A DNA stretch of 38,062 nucleotides. It comes from Desulfoscipio geothermicus (lineage in GTDB: Bacteria; Bacillota; Desulfotomaculia; Desulfotomaculales; Desulfallaceae). Below the pieces are notes generated by a model. The model was given only the letters and a program-made list of their open reading frames with translations. It was not told the DNA's origin and ran no database searches. Every line of letters starts with the position of its first letter. Position 1 is the first letter of the stretch. Location: contig JAENYS010000009.1 in the NCBI GenBank assembly GCA_016841645.1, positions 64,237-102,298 on the forward strand, read 5' to 3'. Position numbers and translations under genes: made by a program. Below, one piece after another: positions 21,072 to 30,141 of the stretch.

Positions 21072-21099
21072 AAAATGCCACCTTGCGGTGGCTTTTTTT
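21072..21099. terminator. Terminator between his and pcrA-ligA blocks
   Basis: GCCACC (21077-21082) pairs with GGTGGC (21087-21092) around TTGC. A seven-T run follows on the plus strand, and ATTTTAAT on the minus strand. It ends the his operon about 75 bp after hisI. Confidence 0.75.
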
Positions 21100-21174
21100 G
21101 TAGAGATAATCTCCATTTTTCATTATTGTCACAGTTAAAAGAGGTGGGCTGCAACCTCATTGCAGGAATAACAA

Positions 21175-21576
21175 TTATTTTTTATCACCGTAAACTTCTT
21201 CCGGATCAAACATGGGCTCCCCCTTAATGGTAACTGTACCATCCCCGGCCAACGCGTAATGGAAACAGCTGTAATAGCCCTCGTGGCAGGCTGCACCCTT
21301 TTGTTCCACCAGCAGCAGCAAAGTATCACTGTCACAGTCAAAATACATTTCTCTTACTCTTTGCACGTTACCGGATGATTCGCCCTTATGCCAGTATTCC
21401 TGCCTGCTTCTGCTCCAAAACCAGGTTTCACCGCTGGCAAGCGTTCTGCCCACAGACTCACTGTTCATATAAGCCAACATCAGCACATCTTTGGTTGCTA
21501 CATCCTGCACAATGGCCGGTATTAATCCATCACTGTTATATTTAAGGTCTTCGGGTTTAATTTGCTTTAACTGCAT
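21175..21576 (-). CDS. hisI: Phosphoribosyl-AMP cyclohydrolase
   Basis: 133 residues, the third step of histidine synthesis, opening the purine ring of phosphoribosyl-AMP. The metal-site motifs [22 protein letters not shown] and [10 protein letters not shown] are present with the expected cysteines and histidines. It is the cyclohydrolase only: no HisE pyrophosphohydrolase domain follows, and no separate hisE occurs in the window. Start ATG is preceded by GGAGG. It is last in the his cluster, 14 bp after hisF. Confidence 0.93.
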   Translation of the reverse strand: MQLKQIKPEDLKYNSDGLIPAIVQDVATKDVLMLAYMNSESVGRTLASGETWFWSRSRQEYWHKGESSGNVQRVREMYFDCDSDTLLLLVEQKGAACHEGYYSCFHYALAGDGTVTIKGEPMFDPEEVYGDKK

Positions 21577-21590
21577 TTGTCATACCTCCG

Positions 21591-22349
21591 TTAAATGCGC
21601 ACAGGCACATTGTTTTTTTGTAAATATTGTTTGGTTTCAGCAATGGAATAGCTGCCGAAGTGAAAAATGGACGCCGCCAATGCAGCATCGGCCTCGCCCT
21701 TGGTAAGCCCGTCAACGATATGGTCCAAATTGCCAACACCGCCGGAGGCAATCACCGGTATCCGGACAGCCTGGGCGATGGCTCTGGTTAAGGGCAAATC
21801 ATAGCCATCTTGAGTGCCGTCCCGGTCCATGCTGGTTAGTAGTATTTCACCGGCCCCCAGTTCTTCCGCTTGCGCCGCCCAGGACACAGCATCAATGCCG
21901 GTAGGCGTGCGGCCCCCGTGAATATATACTTCCCATTTATCTTGTCCCACACTACGGGCATCGATGGCCACCACAATGCACTGGCTGCCGAACCGGGCTG
22001 AGGCTTCGGCGATTAACCGGGGATTTTTCACCGCCGCGGTGTTTATCGAAACTTTATCCGCCCCAGCGGAAAGCATGGCCCGGATATCCTCCAAAGTACT
22101 GATGCCACCGCCTACCGTGAAGGGGATAAAAACCTCGGCGGCCGTGCGGTAAACCATGTCCAGTACAGTTTTGCGTCCCTCGGCGGATGCTGTGATATCC
22201 AGAAAAACCAGCTCGTCGGCACCCTCCCGGTCGTAAAACGCAGCCAATTCCACCGGGTCCCCCGCATCCCGCAAATTAACAAAGTTGGTGCCCTTGACGA
22301 CGCGCCCCCCGGTTACATCCAGACAAGGGATGATTCTTTTCATTAACAT
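21591..22349 (-). CDS. hisF: Imidazole glycerol phosphate synthase, cyclase subunit
   Basis: 252 residues, TIM barrel. With HisH it makes imidazole glycerol phosphate and AICAR from PRFAR and glutamine-derived ammonia. Catalytic Asp11 ([16 protein letters not shown]) and the second Asp in VVAIDAR are visible, as are both phosphate-binding loops (VGGGIST and ASGGVGN). It begins 8 bp after hisA ends. AICAR released here feeds the purine pathway encoded next door (PurH). Confidence 0.95.
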   Translation of the reverse strand: MLMKRIIPCLDVTGGRVVKGTNFVNLRDAGDPVELAAFYDREGADELVFLDITASAEGRKTVLDMVYRTAAEVFIPFTVGGGISTLEDIRAMLSAGADKVSINTAAVKNPRLIAEASARFGSQCIVVAIDARSVGQDKWEVYIHGGRTPTGIDAVSWAAQAEELGAGEILLTSMDRDGTQDGYDLPLTRAIAQAVRIPVIASGGVGNLDHIVDGLTKGEADAALAASIFHFGSYSIAETKQYLQKNNVPVRI

Positions 22350-22357
22350 AATAAGGA

Positions 22358-23089
22358 CTATTCCCCTCCTGTTAAAGCCAGGGCATCTTCAATGTTTACC
22401 GTACCGGCATACAGCGCTTTACCAATAATGACCCCTTCCACACCCAGGGGGGCCAGCTCATTTAGCGCAGCAATATCCCCAATGGTAGACACGCCACCCG
22501 AGGCAATCACCTTCACTTTGCAGGACAAGACTAACTTTTTAATGGCTTCCAGGTTTGGCCCCTTTAAAGTGCCATCACGGGAAATATCTGTAAACACAAT
22601 CCTGGTGATGCCCAATTGATGGATTTCATCAGCAAGCTCCAATGCGTCCTTTTCCGCAGTTAGTCCCCAGCCCTCAATAGCCACCTTACCATCACGAGCG
22701 TCAATGCCGACCACAATAGACTCACTGCCGAAGCGTTCACAGGCCTGGGACACCAACGCCGGGTTCTGAATAGCCGCTGTACCCAAAATAACTCTGGAGA
22801 CGCCTAACTGTAATAACCGCTCTACGGTAGGCAAATCGCGAATGCCGCCACCTACTTCTACCGGTATATTAACCGCCTTGATAATTTCCTGTATAGTATC
22901 CAAGTTTTGAGGCGAACCGGCAAAGGCACCGTCCAGGTCCACTACGTGCAGAAAACGGGCACCGCTGCCCTGCCATACTCGGGCTACAGCTACGGGATCG
23001 TCGGAATAGATAGTCTCGTGGTCCAGTTTACCCTCGACCAGGCGAACACACTTCCCAGCCCGCAGGTCTATAGCCGGAATAATTAACAT
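22358..23089 (-). CDS. hisA: ProFAR isomerase
   Basis: 243 residues, TIM-barrel phosphoribosylformimino-5-aminoimidazole carboxamide ribotide isomerase, an Amadori rearrangement in histidine synthesis. The catalytic Asp8 is in [13 protein letters not shown] and the second Asp in [14 protein letters not shown]; phosphate loops GGGIRD and ASGGVST are present. Its start overlaps the hisH 3' end by 7 bases, a sign of translational coupling. There is no sign of the dual HisA/TrpF (PriA) type. Confidence 0.94.
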   Translation of the reverse strand: MLIIPAIDLRAGKCVRLVEGKLDHETIYSDDPVAVARVWQGSGARFLHVVDLDGAFAGSPQNLDTIQEIIKAVNIPVEVGGGIRDLPTVERLLQLGVSRVILGTAAIQNPALVSQACERFGSESIVVGIDARDGKVAIEGWGLTAEKDALELADEIHQLGITRIVFTDISRDGTLKGPNLEAIKKLVLSCKVKVIASGGVSTIGDIAALNELAPLGVEGVIIGKALYAGTVNIEDALALTGGE

Positions 23090-23694
23090 TTTTCAACCAA
23101 CCTCCCAAAATTGTCTAGAATGCGCAGGCCCAGGGCACTGCTTTTTTCCGGGTGAAATTGAATACCGCAAACATTATCCTTAGCAGCAACGGAAGTAAAT
23201 TCCATGCCATACTCGGTAGTAACCACCGTTAATTCTGGATCGGCAGGCTCCACATAATAGGAATGAACGAAATAAAACGCAGCATGTTCCGGGATACCCT
23301 GGAAAATCGGGCAGGACTTTTTATATGACAGTGTATTCCAGCCCATGTGGGGAATTTTAAGCCCGGGTGGCAAACGCCGCACCAGTCCGGGAAACACAGC
23401 CAGTCCTCTGGTAGTGCCCCATTCCTCACTGGATTCAAACAACAGCTGCAGTCCCAAACAAATGCCCAAAAATGGTTTACCTGCAGCAATTACATTATGT
23501 ATAGCATCCACCAGCCCACGGGCTCTGAGATTATTCATGGCATCGGAAAATGCTCCCACACCGGGTAAAACCACTCCCGAGGCCTTTTCCAGCACTTGTG
23601 CGTCCGAGGTCACTTCTGCTTTAAAGCCCATTTTTTCAAAACCTTTAGCCACACTGCGCAAATTGCCCATTCCGTAATCAATAATAGCAATCAA
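23083..23694 (-). CDS. hisH: Imidazole glycerol phosphate synthase, glutaminase subunit
   Basis: 203 residues, class I glutamine amidotransferase. The catalytic triad is visible: Cys in FLGICLGLQLLFE, and His and Glu in GIQFHPEKSS. It supplies ammonia to HisF through the HisF barrel. The start is TTG 23692-23694, behind a GAGGGA site; no ATG in frame fits. It lies 23 bp after hisB. Confidence 0.94.
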   Translation of the reverse strand: MIAIIDYGMGNLRSVAKGFEKMGFKAEVTSDAQVLEKASGVVLPGVGAFSDAMNNLRARGLVDAIHNVIAAGKPFLGICLGLQLLFESSEEWGTTRGLAVFPGLVRRLPPGLKIPHMGWNTLSYKKSCPIFQGIPEHAAFYFVHSYYVEPADPELTVVTTEYGMEFTSVAAKDNVCGIQFHPEKSSALGLRILDNFGRLVEKC

Positions 23695-23717
23695 AAGAAA
23701 ATGTCCCTCTCTTCCAA

Positions 23718-24317
23718 TTAAAGTAAACCTTTAGTGGAAGGCAAGCCACTATGTGGGTCTTTAACTTCAACGGCTAAGCGCAGAGCACGGCCTAAACCTT
23801 TAAAAGCGGCTTCTATAATATGATGTGCATTTTTACCCGCCAGCAAGCGCACATGTAGAGTTAACGCACCGTTTGAGGCAAATGCCCTAAAAAATTCCTC
23901 CGCCAGTTCGGTATCAAAATCCCCCACTTTAGCAGTGGGCAGCGGCAGGTCAAAGGCCAGGTAGGCACGGCCGCTTAAATCCAATGCTATCGCCACCAGT
24001 GCCTCATCCATAGGCAGAAGCACATGTCCATATCTTTCTATACCGAACTTATCACCAAGCGCTGTTTTCAACGCCTGCCCCAGGCAAATGCCTACATCTT
24101 CAACAGTGTGATGAGCATCTACAGTCAGGTCTCCCCGTACGTGCAGCTTTAGTTCCAAACCGCCGTGCTTAGCCAATAATTCCAGCATGTGATCCAAGAA
24201 ACCCACGCCGGTGTTGATTTCAGACGGGCCGGTACTGCCAATTGCCAAGCTCAGCAATACGCTGGTTTCAGTTGTTTCCCTGTTAATTACTGCACTGCGT
24301 GCATTTTTTGTTTCCAT
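23718..24317 (-). CDS. hisB: Imidazoleglycerol-phosphate dehydratase
   Basis: 199 residues, monofunctional IGPD of the usual length, without the histidinol-phosphatase domain found in enterobacteria. The duplicated manganese-binding motifs HHTVEDVGICLGQA and KNAHHIIEAAFKGLGRALR are visible, as is VGFLDHML. The ATG follows GGGGAG. A 115-bp gap with no gene separates it from hisD, where hisC often sits in relatives. Confidence 0.95.
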   Translation of the reverse strand: METKNARSAVINRETTETSVLLSLAIGSTGPSEINTGVGFLDHMLELLAKHGGLELKLHVRGDLTVDAHHTVEDVGICLGQALKTALGDKFGIERYGHVLLPMDEALVAIALDLSGRAYLAFDLPLPTAKVGDFDTELAEEFFRAFASNGALTLHVRLLAGKNAHHIIEAAFKGLGRALRLAVEVKDPHSGLPSTKGLL

Positions 24318-24432
24318 TAAATTTTCTCCCCTTGCACTGCCATGACCTGCTTAGAATTCCTTCACCTGATTATTTCGGCTGCCTGCCTGCAAAGCTATAC
24401 CGGCGCTTAAGCACGGCAAGCAAGTGCAGCTA

Positions 24433-25749
24433 TTATTCAGTGGTTTCACTATTATCCATGCCGTTGGCCAGGACAGCTAATCTACACCGCACGGATGCCG
24501 CGTGGGCGTCCAGTCCTTCCGTATCGGCCAGGGTAAGAATATGCTCGCCATCCCGGGCCAGTGCCCGGGCAGAATAACCGATTAAACTGGTTTTTTTCAT
24601 AAAGGTATCCACATTAAGGGGGGAGAAGAACCTGGCCGTACCACCTGTGGGCAAGACATGATTGGGACCGGCCAGGTAATCGCCCACCGGCTCAGGTGAA
24701 AAATGTCCCAAGAAAACAGCACCGGCGTTGTTTACCGATCCAAGCCAGCGATACGGGTCGGCCACCAGTAACTCCAAATGCTCGGGAGCAAATGAATTGG
24801 CCACCTTTACGGCCTCGTCCAGGGTAGCCGTGATAATCATGGCCCCTCGCTCATTAATTGATTTTTCGGCTACATTACGCCGGTTTATTTGAGCCAGCTG
24901 CCTGGTAATTTGCTGCTGAACCTGTTCGGCCAGCTCAGCAAACGGCGTTACCAGAATTGAAGAAGCCAGCTCATCGTGTTCGGCCTGAGACAGCATATCT
25001 GCAGCCACAAATTCCGGTCTTGCCGAATCATCGGCAACAATCAGCACTTCGCTAGGACCAGCCAGCATATCAATATCCACCGCGCCAAAGACTTGCCGTT
25101 TAGCTGCTGTTACATAAATATTCCCAGGACCCACTATTTTATCCACCCTGGCCACTGTTTCGGTTCCATAGGCCAGTGCGGCCACAGCCTGGGCTCCGCC
25201 CACGCGGTAAATCTCGGTCACCCCCGCTTCAGCGGCGGCCACTAATGTATGAGGGTTCACCGCACCGCGACGGTCGGGTGGCGTAACCATTACTATTTGC
25301 TGCACCCCCGCCACTGCTGCAGGGATCGCGTTCATCAAAACCGAAGAAGGGTAGGCCGCCTTCCCTCCGGGTACATAGATACCAACCCTGCTCAGAGGTG
25401 TGATTAATTGTCCCAGCAAAGTACCGTCGGGCTGCGGGTCTATCCAGGAGTTATGCAGCTGGCGGCTGTGATAACTCCGAATATTTTGAGCGGCCACACG
25501 CAGCGCTGCCAAAAAACTATCATTTACCTTTTGGTAAGCAGCCTTTATTTCAGCTTCACTCACTACAAGGTCGGAAGGTGTCAAAGCTGTACCGTCGAAG
25601 CGGGCAGTAATAGCGCATAATTGATCATCTCCGCCGTCTCGGACTGAACTAATAATATCTTTTACCACATTTTCAACTTTTTCCAAGTCCGCTGTTCTAC
25701 CTTGCAAAAGTTCGAACAAGGCCTTATCCTCTGATTTAATTATGCGCAT
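24433..25749 (-). CDS. hisD: Histidinol dehydrogenase
   Basis: 438 residues, the two-step NAD-dependent oxidation of histidinol to histidine, zinc-dependent. Family motifs visible: PLSRVGIYVPGGKAAYPSSVLM, VGPGNIYVTAAKRQVFG, DMLAGPSEVLIVAD, DMLSQAEHDE and FAPEHLEL, with the late HVLPTGGTARF. The ATG follows GGAGGGGG. It heads the biosynthetic genes, just after the TrpR-like regulator. Confidence 0.95.
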   Translation of the reverse strand: MRIIKSEDKALFELLQGRTADLEKVENVVKDIISSVRDGGDDQLCAITARFDGTALTPSDLVVSEAEIKAAYQKVNDSFLAALRVAAQNIRSYHSRQLHNSWIDPQPDGTLLGQLITPLSRVGIYVPGGKAAYPSSVLMNAIPAAVAGVQQIVMVTPPDRRGAVNPHTLVAAAEAGVTEIYRVGGAQAVAALAYGTETVARVDKIVGPGNIYVTAAKRQVFGAVDIDMLAGPSEVLIVADDSARPEFVAADMLSQAEHDELASSILVTPFAELAEQVQQQITRQLAQINRRNVAEKSINERGAMIITATLDEAVKVANSFAPEHLELLVADPYRWLGSVNNAGAVFLGHFSPEPVGDYLAGPNHVLPTGGTARFFSPLNVDTFMKKTSLIGYSARALARDGEHILTLADTEGLDAHAASVRCRLAVLANGMDNSETTE

Positions 25750-25825
25750 TAAAAAACCCCCTCCTTTAATACATTAAAGCGATGATACAATAAAATATTA
25801 AAGCAGTATCACCTTTATGTCAACA

Positions 25826-26146
25826 CTAACTTTTACTATCATCCGCATCTTCTGCGGTTTGCAGCCGACTCAATACCGTCTTATAACCATCCGCACCATA
25901 ATATAAAGATCTTTTTACCCTGCTAATGGTGGCTGTACTTGCTCCCGTATGTGAGGCAATTTCACCGTAAGTAAAGTTGCCCTGCAGCATTCTGGCTACC
26001 TCCAACCGCTGTGCCATTGTTTTTAGCTCGGTAACCGTGCATACATCTTCAAAAAATTGATAACACTCGTCGGTGTTGTCAAGCAGTAAAATAGCTTCAA
26101 AAAGTTGATCCAATAGAGGTTCTCGCAATTTTCCGGTGTAAGCCAC
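25826..26146 (-). CDS. yerC: TrpR-family regulator (YerC/HisR type)
   Basis: 106 residues, all-helical TrpR/YerC-YecD family. The helix-turn-helix lies at about 60-79 (YGEIASHTGASTATISRVKR), preceded by ELKTMAQRLEVARMLQ, the family core. Members of this group have been proposed as histidine-responsive repressors in Firmicutes, and its location at the head of the his cluster supports that here. I infer histidine as co-repressor by analogy with TrpR and tryptophan. A GTG or other start is not needed; the ATG lies behind GGGAGG. Confidence 0.85.
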   Translation of the reverse strand: MAYTGKLREPLLDQLFEAILLLDNTDECYQFFEDVCTVTELKTMAQRLEVARMLQGNFTYGEIASHTGASTATISRVKRSLYYGADGYKTVLSRLQTAEDADDSKS

Positions 26147-26221
26147 CTTAATATTCCTCCCGGGTTTATTAATACATATTTAGGTTGTTATTTCAGATTA
26201 ACTAATATGCATTTCGACAGT

Positions 26222-26249
26222 CTTATAACAAATCCTTTTTTTCGGTAAA
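26222..26249 (-). promoter_or_regulatory. Possible promoter of the his cluster
   Basis: Minus-strand TTTACC (26244-26249) and TATAAG (26222-26227), 16 bp apart, about 75 bp upstream of yerC. No T-box or other known leader is seen between it and the gene. Confidence 0.35.
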
Positions 26250-26352
26250 GTATTAAAATGAATAAGATAAGGTGCAATGCTATTACAGGTTGGCCTCGGT
26301 AGAGTCGTCCGAAAAAATATTGACCAAACGCACGGGACTTATTTAAACTGAT

Positions 26353-26422
26353 GTTAAGGCATAAATAAAAAGTCAGAATGCCTGTACACTAAGGAATTCT
26401 GACTTTTTATTTATGCCTTAAC
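26353..26422. terminator. Long symmetric terminator after the purine operon
   Basis: Two 27-bp arms (26353-26379 and 26396-26422) are exact reverse complements around a 16-nt loop. Each arm carries A5/T5, so AGTCAGAAT hairpin plus TTTTTATTT works on both strands. It lies 50 bp past the purD stop. Its length and perfection are more than termination requires; it may be a small mobile repeat adopted as terminator. Confidence 0.85.
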
Positions 26423-26471
26423 GTTAAAAAACAACTTAGAGTGATACCCTCCAATAGATAGGTAAGTCCGG

Positions 26472-27737
26472 CTACCGATTTCCAGCCTTTTTTCCTATAT
26501 CCTTGCGGTAATGCATGCCGCTGAACTTCACCCGGGTTACACCCTGGTAAGCCAGTTCGATAGCCTCCGGTATACCGCCTGCCCGGGCGGTTATACCCAG
26601 TACCCGGCCACCTGCTGTAACCACCTGTCCATTCTTTAACGTCGTGCCAGCATGGAAAGCTACCACATTTTCGGGCAGATCAGCTAAACCGTTAATCACT
26701 TCGCCTTTGCCGTACGTGCCTGGGTAACCACCGGAGGCCAGCACTACACAGACACTGGCGCCGTCATACCAGCGCAGATCCACCTTACTTAATTCACCCG
26801 CTAAAAGCGCCTCCATCACATCAACCAGGTCGGATTGCAGCATCATCAACAGGGGTTGAGTCTCCGGGTCACCGAAACGGGCGTTGAACTCCAATACCTG
26901 CGGCCCTTTGTCCGTCATCATCAGCCCGGCGTACAGCACACCCCGGTAGGGGCGATCTTCGGCAGCCATACCGCGCACTGCGGGGATCATAATATTTTCC
27001 AGCACTTGCTGCCTGAGCTCCGGGGTTAAAACAGGTGCCGGCGCGTAAGCCCCCATACCACCGGTATTCGGGCCCAGATCATTATCGTACACCTGCTTAT
27101 GGTCCTGGGCGGCCAGCATGGGCACTACATGCTCACCATCGGTAAAGGCCAGCATACTGACCTCTTCGCCCCGCAAAAGTTCCTCTACTACTACACGCCG
27201 GCCCGCTACGCCAAATATCTGGTTCTCCATAATATCATTAACCGCAGCCAGCGCCGTTTGCTCATCTTCAGCCACGATTACACCTTTACCGGCCGCCAGC
27301 CCGTCGGCCTTGACGACACAAGGGCCGGCAAGCTGCTTAATATAGTCTTTGGCCTGTTGGGCATTATCAAAAACAGCGTACCGGGCAGTGGGTATACCAT
27401 ACCTATGCATGATTTCCTTGGCCATCACTTTGCTGCCCTCTATTTCCGCCGCCCGCTGACGCGGTCCGAATACAGGGTAGCCTTCCTTCTCCAGCGCATC
27501 TACCAGACCAGCTACCAAAGGTACCTCCGGCCCCACCACGGTTAAATCAATTTTTTCTCGCCGGACCAAGTTTATAATGGCCGGTATGTTACTGTCCTGA
27601 ATATCCACACATTCTGCCAGCTGTGCAATACCGGCGTTACCCGGCCCGCAAAATATTTTTTTTACCCGGGGACTCAGGCTGATTTTCCAGGCCAGCGCAT
27701 GCTCTCTGCCGCCGCCCCCGACAATTAAAACCTTCAT
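26472..27737 (-). CDS. purD: Phosphoribosylamine-glycine ligase
   Basis: 421 residues, ATP-grasp GAR synthetase, second step of purine synthesis. MKVLIVGGGGREHALAWKI at the N-terminus, GPEVPLVAGL, KADGLAAGKGV, GPNTGGMGAYAPAP, and EFNARFGDPETQ are all family landmarks. The ATG follows GGAGGG. It is last in the purine operon, 38 bp after purH, and is followed by the long terminator. Confidence 0.96.
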   Translation of the reverse strand: MKVLIVGGGGREHALAWKISLSPRVKKIFCGPGNAGIAQLAECVDIQDSNIPAIINLVRREKIDLTVVGPEVPLVAGLVDALEKEGYPVFGPRQRAAEIEGSKVMAKEIMHRYGIPTARYAVFDNAQQAKDYIKQLAGPCVVKADGLAAGKGVIVAEDEQTALAAVNDIMENQIFGVAGRRVVVEELLRGEEVSMLAFTDGEHVVPMLAAQDHKQVYDNDLGPNTGGMGAYAPAPVLTPELRQQVLENIMIPAVRGMAAEDRPYRGVLYAGLMMTDKGPQVLEFNARFGDPETQPLLMMLQSDLVDVMEALLAGELSKVDLRWYDGASVCVVLASGGYPGTYGKGEVINGLADLPENVVAFHAGTTLKNGQVVTAGGRVLGITARAGGIPEAIELAYQGVTRVKFSGMHYRKDIGKKAGNR

Positions 27738-27775
27738 TGGCGTTTCCCTCCAAGCTAATCAACGACGGCACACAT

Positions 27776-29317
27776 TTAGTGCCGGAAGTGACGCATCCCA
27801 GTAAATATCATCGCAACATCATGCTCATCAGCCACTGCAATGGACTCCTCATCGCGTATTGAGCCGCCGGGCTGAATTACAGCACTAATACCTGCCTTCA
27901 CCGCTTCCTCCAGGGAATCTGAGAACGGGAAGAAGGCATCCGAGGCCAGTACTGCGCCACGGGCTGCTTCCCCGGCCTGTTCCAAGGCTAAACGGGTTGA
28001 AGTGACCCGGTTCATCTGCCCGGCCCCCGCGCCCAGCAATTTTTTATCCTTAACCACCGCGATTGCATTGGATTTAACGAATTTCACTACCGTCATAGCA
28101 AAAATCAAATCGTCCATCTCTGCCTGCGATGGGGCCCTCCGGGTAACCACTTTAATTTCCTCGGGGACCACCACGCCCCGGTCAAAATCCTGCACCAGCA
28201 AGCCCCCGTTTACTTTACGCACATCAAAACGGTCACCGGTCGGGCCGGTTAACGGACCGGTTTTTAAAATACGCAAGTTGGCCTTTTGCTGCAAAATAGC
28301 CAGAGCCTCGTCTGTGTAATCCGGCGCAATCACCGCTTCATAAAATATTGGTTTCATTTCCCTGGCCGTATCCGCATCAACCGCTGCGTTAAAAGCTACT
28401 ATACCACCATACGCCGACACAGGATCGCCCTCGTAAGCTTTGGTATAGGCGTCCACCAGTTTGGCCGCACTGGCTACCCCGCACGGGTTGTTGTGCTTTA
28501 CCACAACAACCGAAATGTCATTGAATTCTTTAACCAATTCAAAAGCAGCATTGATATCCAGAATATTGTTATAGGAAAGCTCTTTACCATGCAACTGTAC
28601 AGCGTTGGCAATGCAAGCCCCGGCTACTGACGGGTCGCGGTAAAATGCCGCCTGCTGGTGGGGATTTTCACCATAGCGCAATGTTTGCACCAGCTCATAT
28701 TTTTTATCCCAAACGGTGGGAAATTCACTAGACGGCCGGTTAAGACCGGACAGGTAGGCCGTTATAGCTTTGTCGTAAGAGGCAGTGTGGGCAAACGCTT
28801 CCCTGGCCAGGTCCAAGCGGAATTGTTCATCAATATTGCCCTTTTGCACAGCTTCCAGCACATCGGCATAACGCTGGGGACTTACTACCACCAGCACATA
28901 CCGATAGTTTTTAGCGGCCGAACGCACCATCGTGGGACCGCCGATATCGATATTTTCAATGGCCTCTTCTAGAGTTACCCCGGGCTTGGCCACCGTTTCT
29001 CTGAAAGGATACAGATTTACTACCACCAGATCAATGGGGGTAATTTTATGCTCCTGCAACTGTTTTAAGTGTTCAGGGGTACGCATGGCTAAAATGCCCC
29101 CGTGCACATAAGGGTGCAGGGTTTTAACCCTGCCGTCCAGTATTTCAGGAAAGCCGGTGACATCAGATATGTAAGTAACGGGTATTCCGGCCCCGCGCAA
29201 CGCTTGAGCGGTGCCGCCGGTGGAAACAATCTCAACGCCCGCCTGAACCAACCCCCGGGCAAATTCCTCTAGACCGGACTTGTCCGAAACGCTGATTAAC
29301 GCACGTTTCACAGTCAT
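27776..29317 (-). CDS. purH: Bifunctional AICAR formyltransferase / IMP cyclohydrolase
   Basis: 513 residues, normal for the fused enzyme performing the last two steps to IMP. The N-terminal cyclohydrolase domain shows RALISVSDKSGLEEFA, VSTGGTAQAL and ILDGRVKTLHP; the C-terminal transformylase shows VVKHNNPCGVASA and KSNAIAVV and FFPFSD. ATG 29315-29317 follows AAGGAGG; the upstream ATG of a longer frame has no site. AICAR comes both from PurB and from HisF/HisH. Confidence 0.96.
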   Translation of the reverse strand: MTVKRALISVSDKSGLEEFARGLVQAGVEIVSTGGTAQALRGAGIPVTYISDVTGFPEILDGRVKTLHPYVHGGILAMRTPEHLKQLQEHKITPIDLVVVNLYPFRETVAKPGVTLEEAIENIDIGGPTMVRSAAKNYRYVLVVVSPQRYADVLEAVQKGNIDEQFRLDLAREAFAHTASYDKAITAYLSGLNRPSSEFPTVWDKKYELVQTLRYGENPHQQAAFYRDPSVAGACIANAVQLHGKELSYNNILDINAAFELVKEFNDISVVVVKHNNPCGVASAAKLVDAYTKAYEGDPVSAYGGIVAFNAAVDADTAREMKPIFYEAVIAPDYTDEALAILQQKANLRILKTGPLTGPTGDRFDVRKVNGGLLVQDFDRGVVVPEEIKVVTRRAPSQAEMDDLIFAMTVVKFVKSNAIAVVKDKKLLGAGAGQMNRVTSTRLALEQAGEAARGAVLASDAFFPFSDSLEEAVKAGISAVIQPGGSIRDEESIAVADEHDVAMIFTGMRHFRH

Positions 29318-29403
29318 TTTGTATACCTCCTTATATTGCACAATAATGTACCATCAGAATAAAAGCCGCGTTTTAAAGCCTTAAATTTCTATTTTGCAAA
29401 TTG

Positions 29404-29483
29404 AGCAACAGAACCGAGTCTCACCTACAAGGCCCGTGAGCTAGGCATTACGTATTTATTTAGTAAAGGAAGCAGCAGAACCG
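29404..29483 (+). repeat. Direct repeat in the purN-purH gap (REP-like)
   Basis: AGCAACAGAACCG (29404-29416) and AGCAGCAGAACCG (29471-29483) differ at one base. The second copy continues into TCCCCATGTTCC. I recall the GAACCGTCCCCATGTT motif as a dispersed repeat in Desulfotomaculum-like genomes; this is unverified. The 179-bp gap otherwise holds no gene. Confidence 0.45.
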
Positions 29484-29496
29484 TCCCCATGTTCCA

Positions 29497-30108
29497 CTAT
29501 GTCTGTATGCGCACTTTTCTTCCGTCAATTATCAGCTTGTCCTCACAATAAAGCCTTATAGCTTCGGGGTAAATCCGGTGCTCCTGCTCCAGAATACGCT
29601 CGGCCAGGGTGTCTGAGGTATCATGATCATATACCGGCACTACTGCTTGCAGTATAATGGGGCCTGTATCCATGCCACCATCAACAAAATGCACCGTGCA
29701 GCCGCTGTATTTAACTCCGTAACGCCAGGCCTGCTCCTGCCCGTGCAGCCCGGGAAACGCCGGCAGCAAAGCGGGATGAATGTTCATGATTCGCCCGGCA
29801 AACGCATCCAGCAATGTCGAGCCTACCAGCCGCATGTAACCGGCCAGGCATACCAGATGCACTTCGTGTTCCTGCAAAATCTTGATAATATATTGCTCAT
29901 ACCTCGCCTTGTCCGGAAAATCACTCATGTTGACTGCTATGGCGGAAATACCCGCCTGCCTTGCCCTTTCAAGGGCGTAGGCGTCGCTATTATCACTGAT
30001 CACTACCGCTACCCGAGCCGGTATTTGTCCTGCCGCGCAGGAATCCATAATAGATTGCAGGTTGGAACCCCGGCCCGAGGCAAGCACACCTAAATTTTTT
30101 TCCTTCAT
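29497..30108 (-). CDS. purN: Phosphoribosylglycinamide formyltransferase
   Basis: 203 residues, folate-dependent GAR transformylase (third purine step). GVLASGRGSNLQSI, CLAGYMRLVG, NIHPALLPAFPG and GCTVHFVDGGMDTGPII include the catalytic Asn-His-Asp set. ATG 30106-30108 follows GGGGAGG; an earlier in-frame start overlaps that site. It lies about 33 bp after purM. Confidence 0.95.
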   Translation of the reverse strand: MKEKNLGVLASGRGSNLQSIMDSCAAGQIPARVAVVISDNSDAYALERARQAGISAIAVNMSDFPDKARYEQYIIKILQEHEVHLVCLAGYMRLVGSTLLDAFAGRIMNIHPALLPAFPGLHGQEQAWRYGVKYSGCTVHFVDGGMDTGPIILQAVVPVYDHDTSDTLAERILEQEHRIYPEAIRLYCEDKLIIDGRKVRIQT

Positions 30109-30141
30109 GAAACCTCCCCGCAAAAGCCATATTACATCAAA

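Noticed and set aside
25783-25811. TGATAC/GTATCA inverted repeat between yerC and hisD as a repressor site
   Set aside because: Arms are only 6 bp with a 17-nt spacer in AT-rich DNA; chance occurrence is likely and the site is inside the operon.
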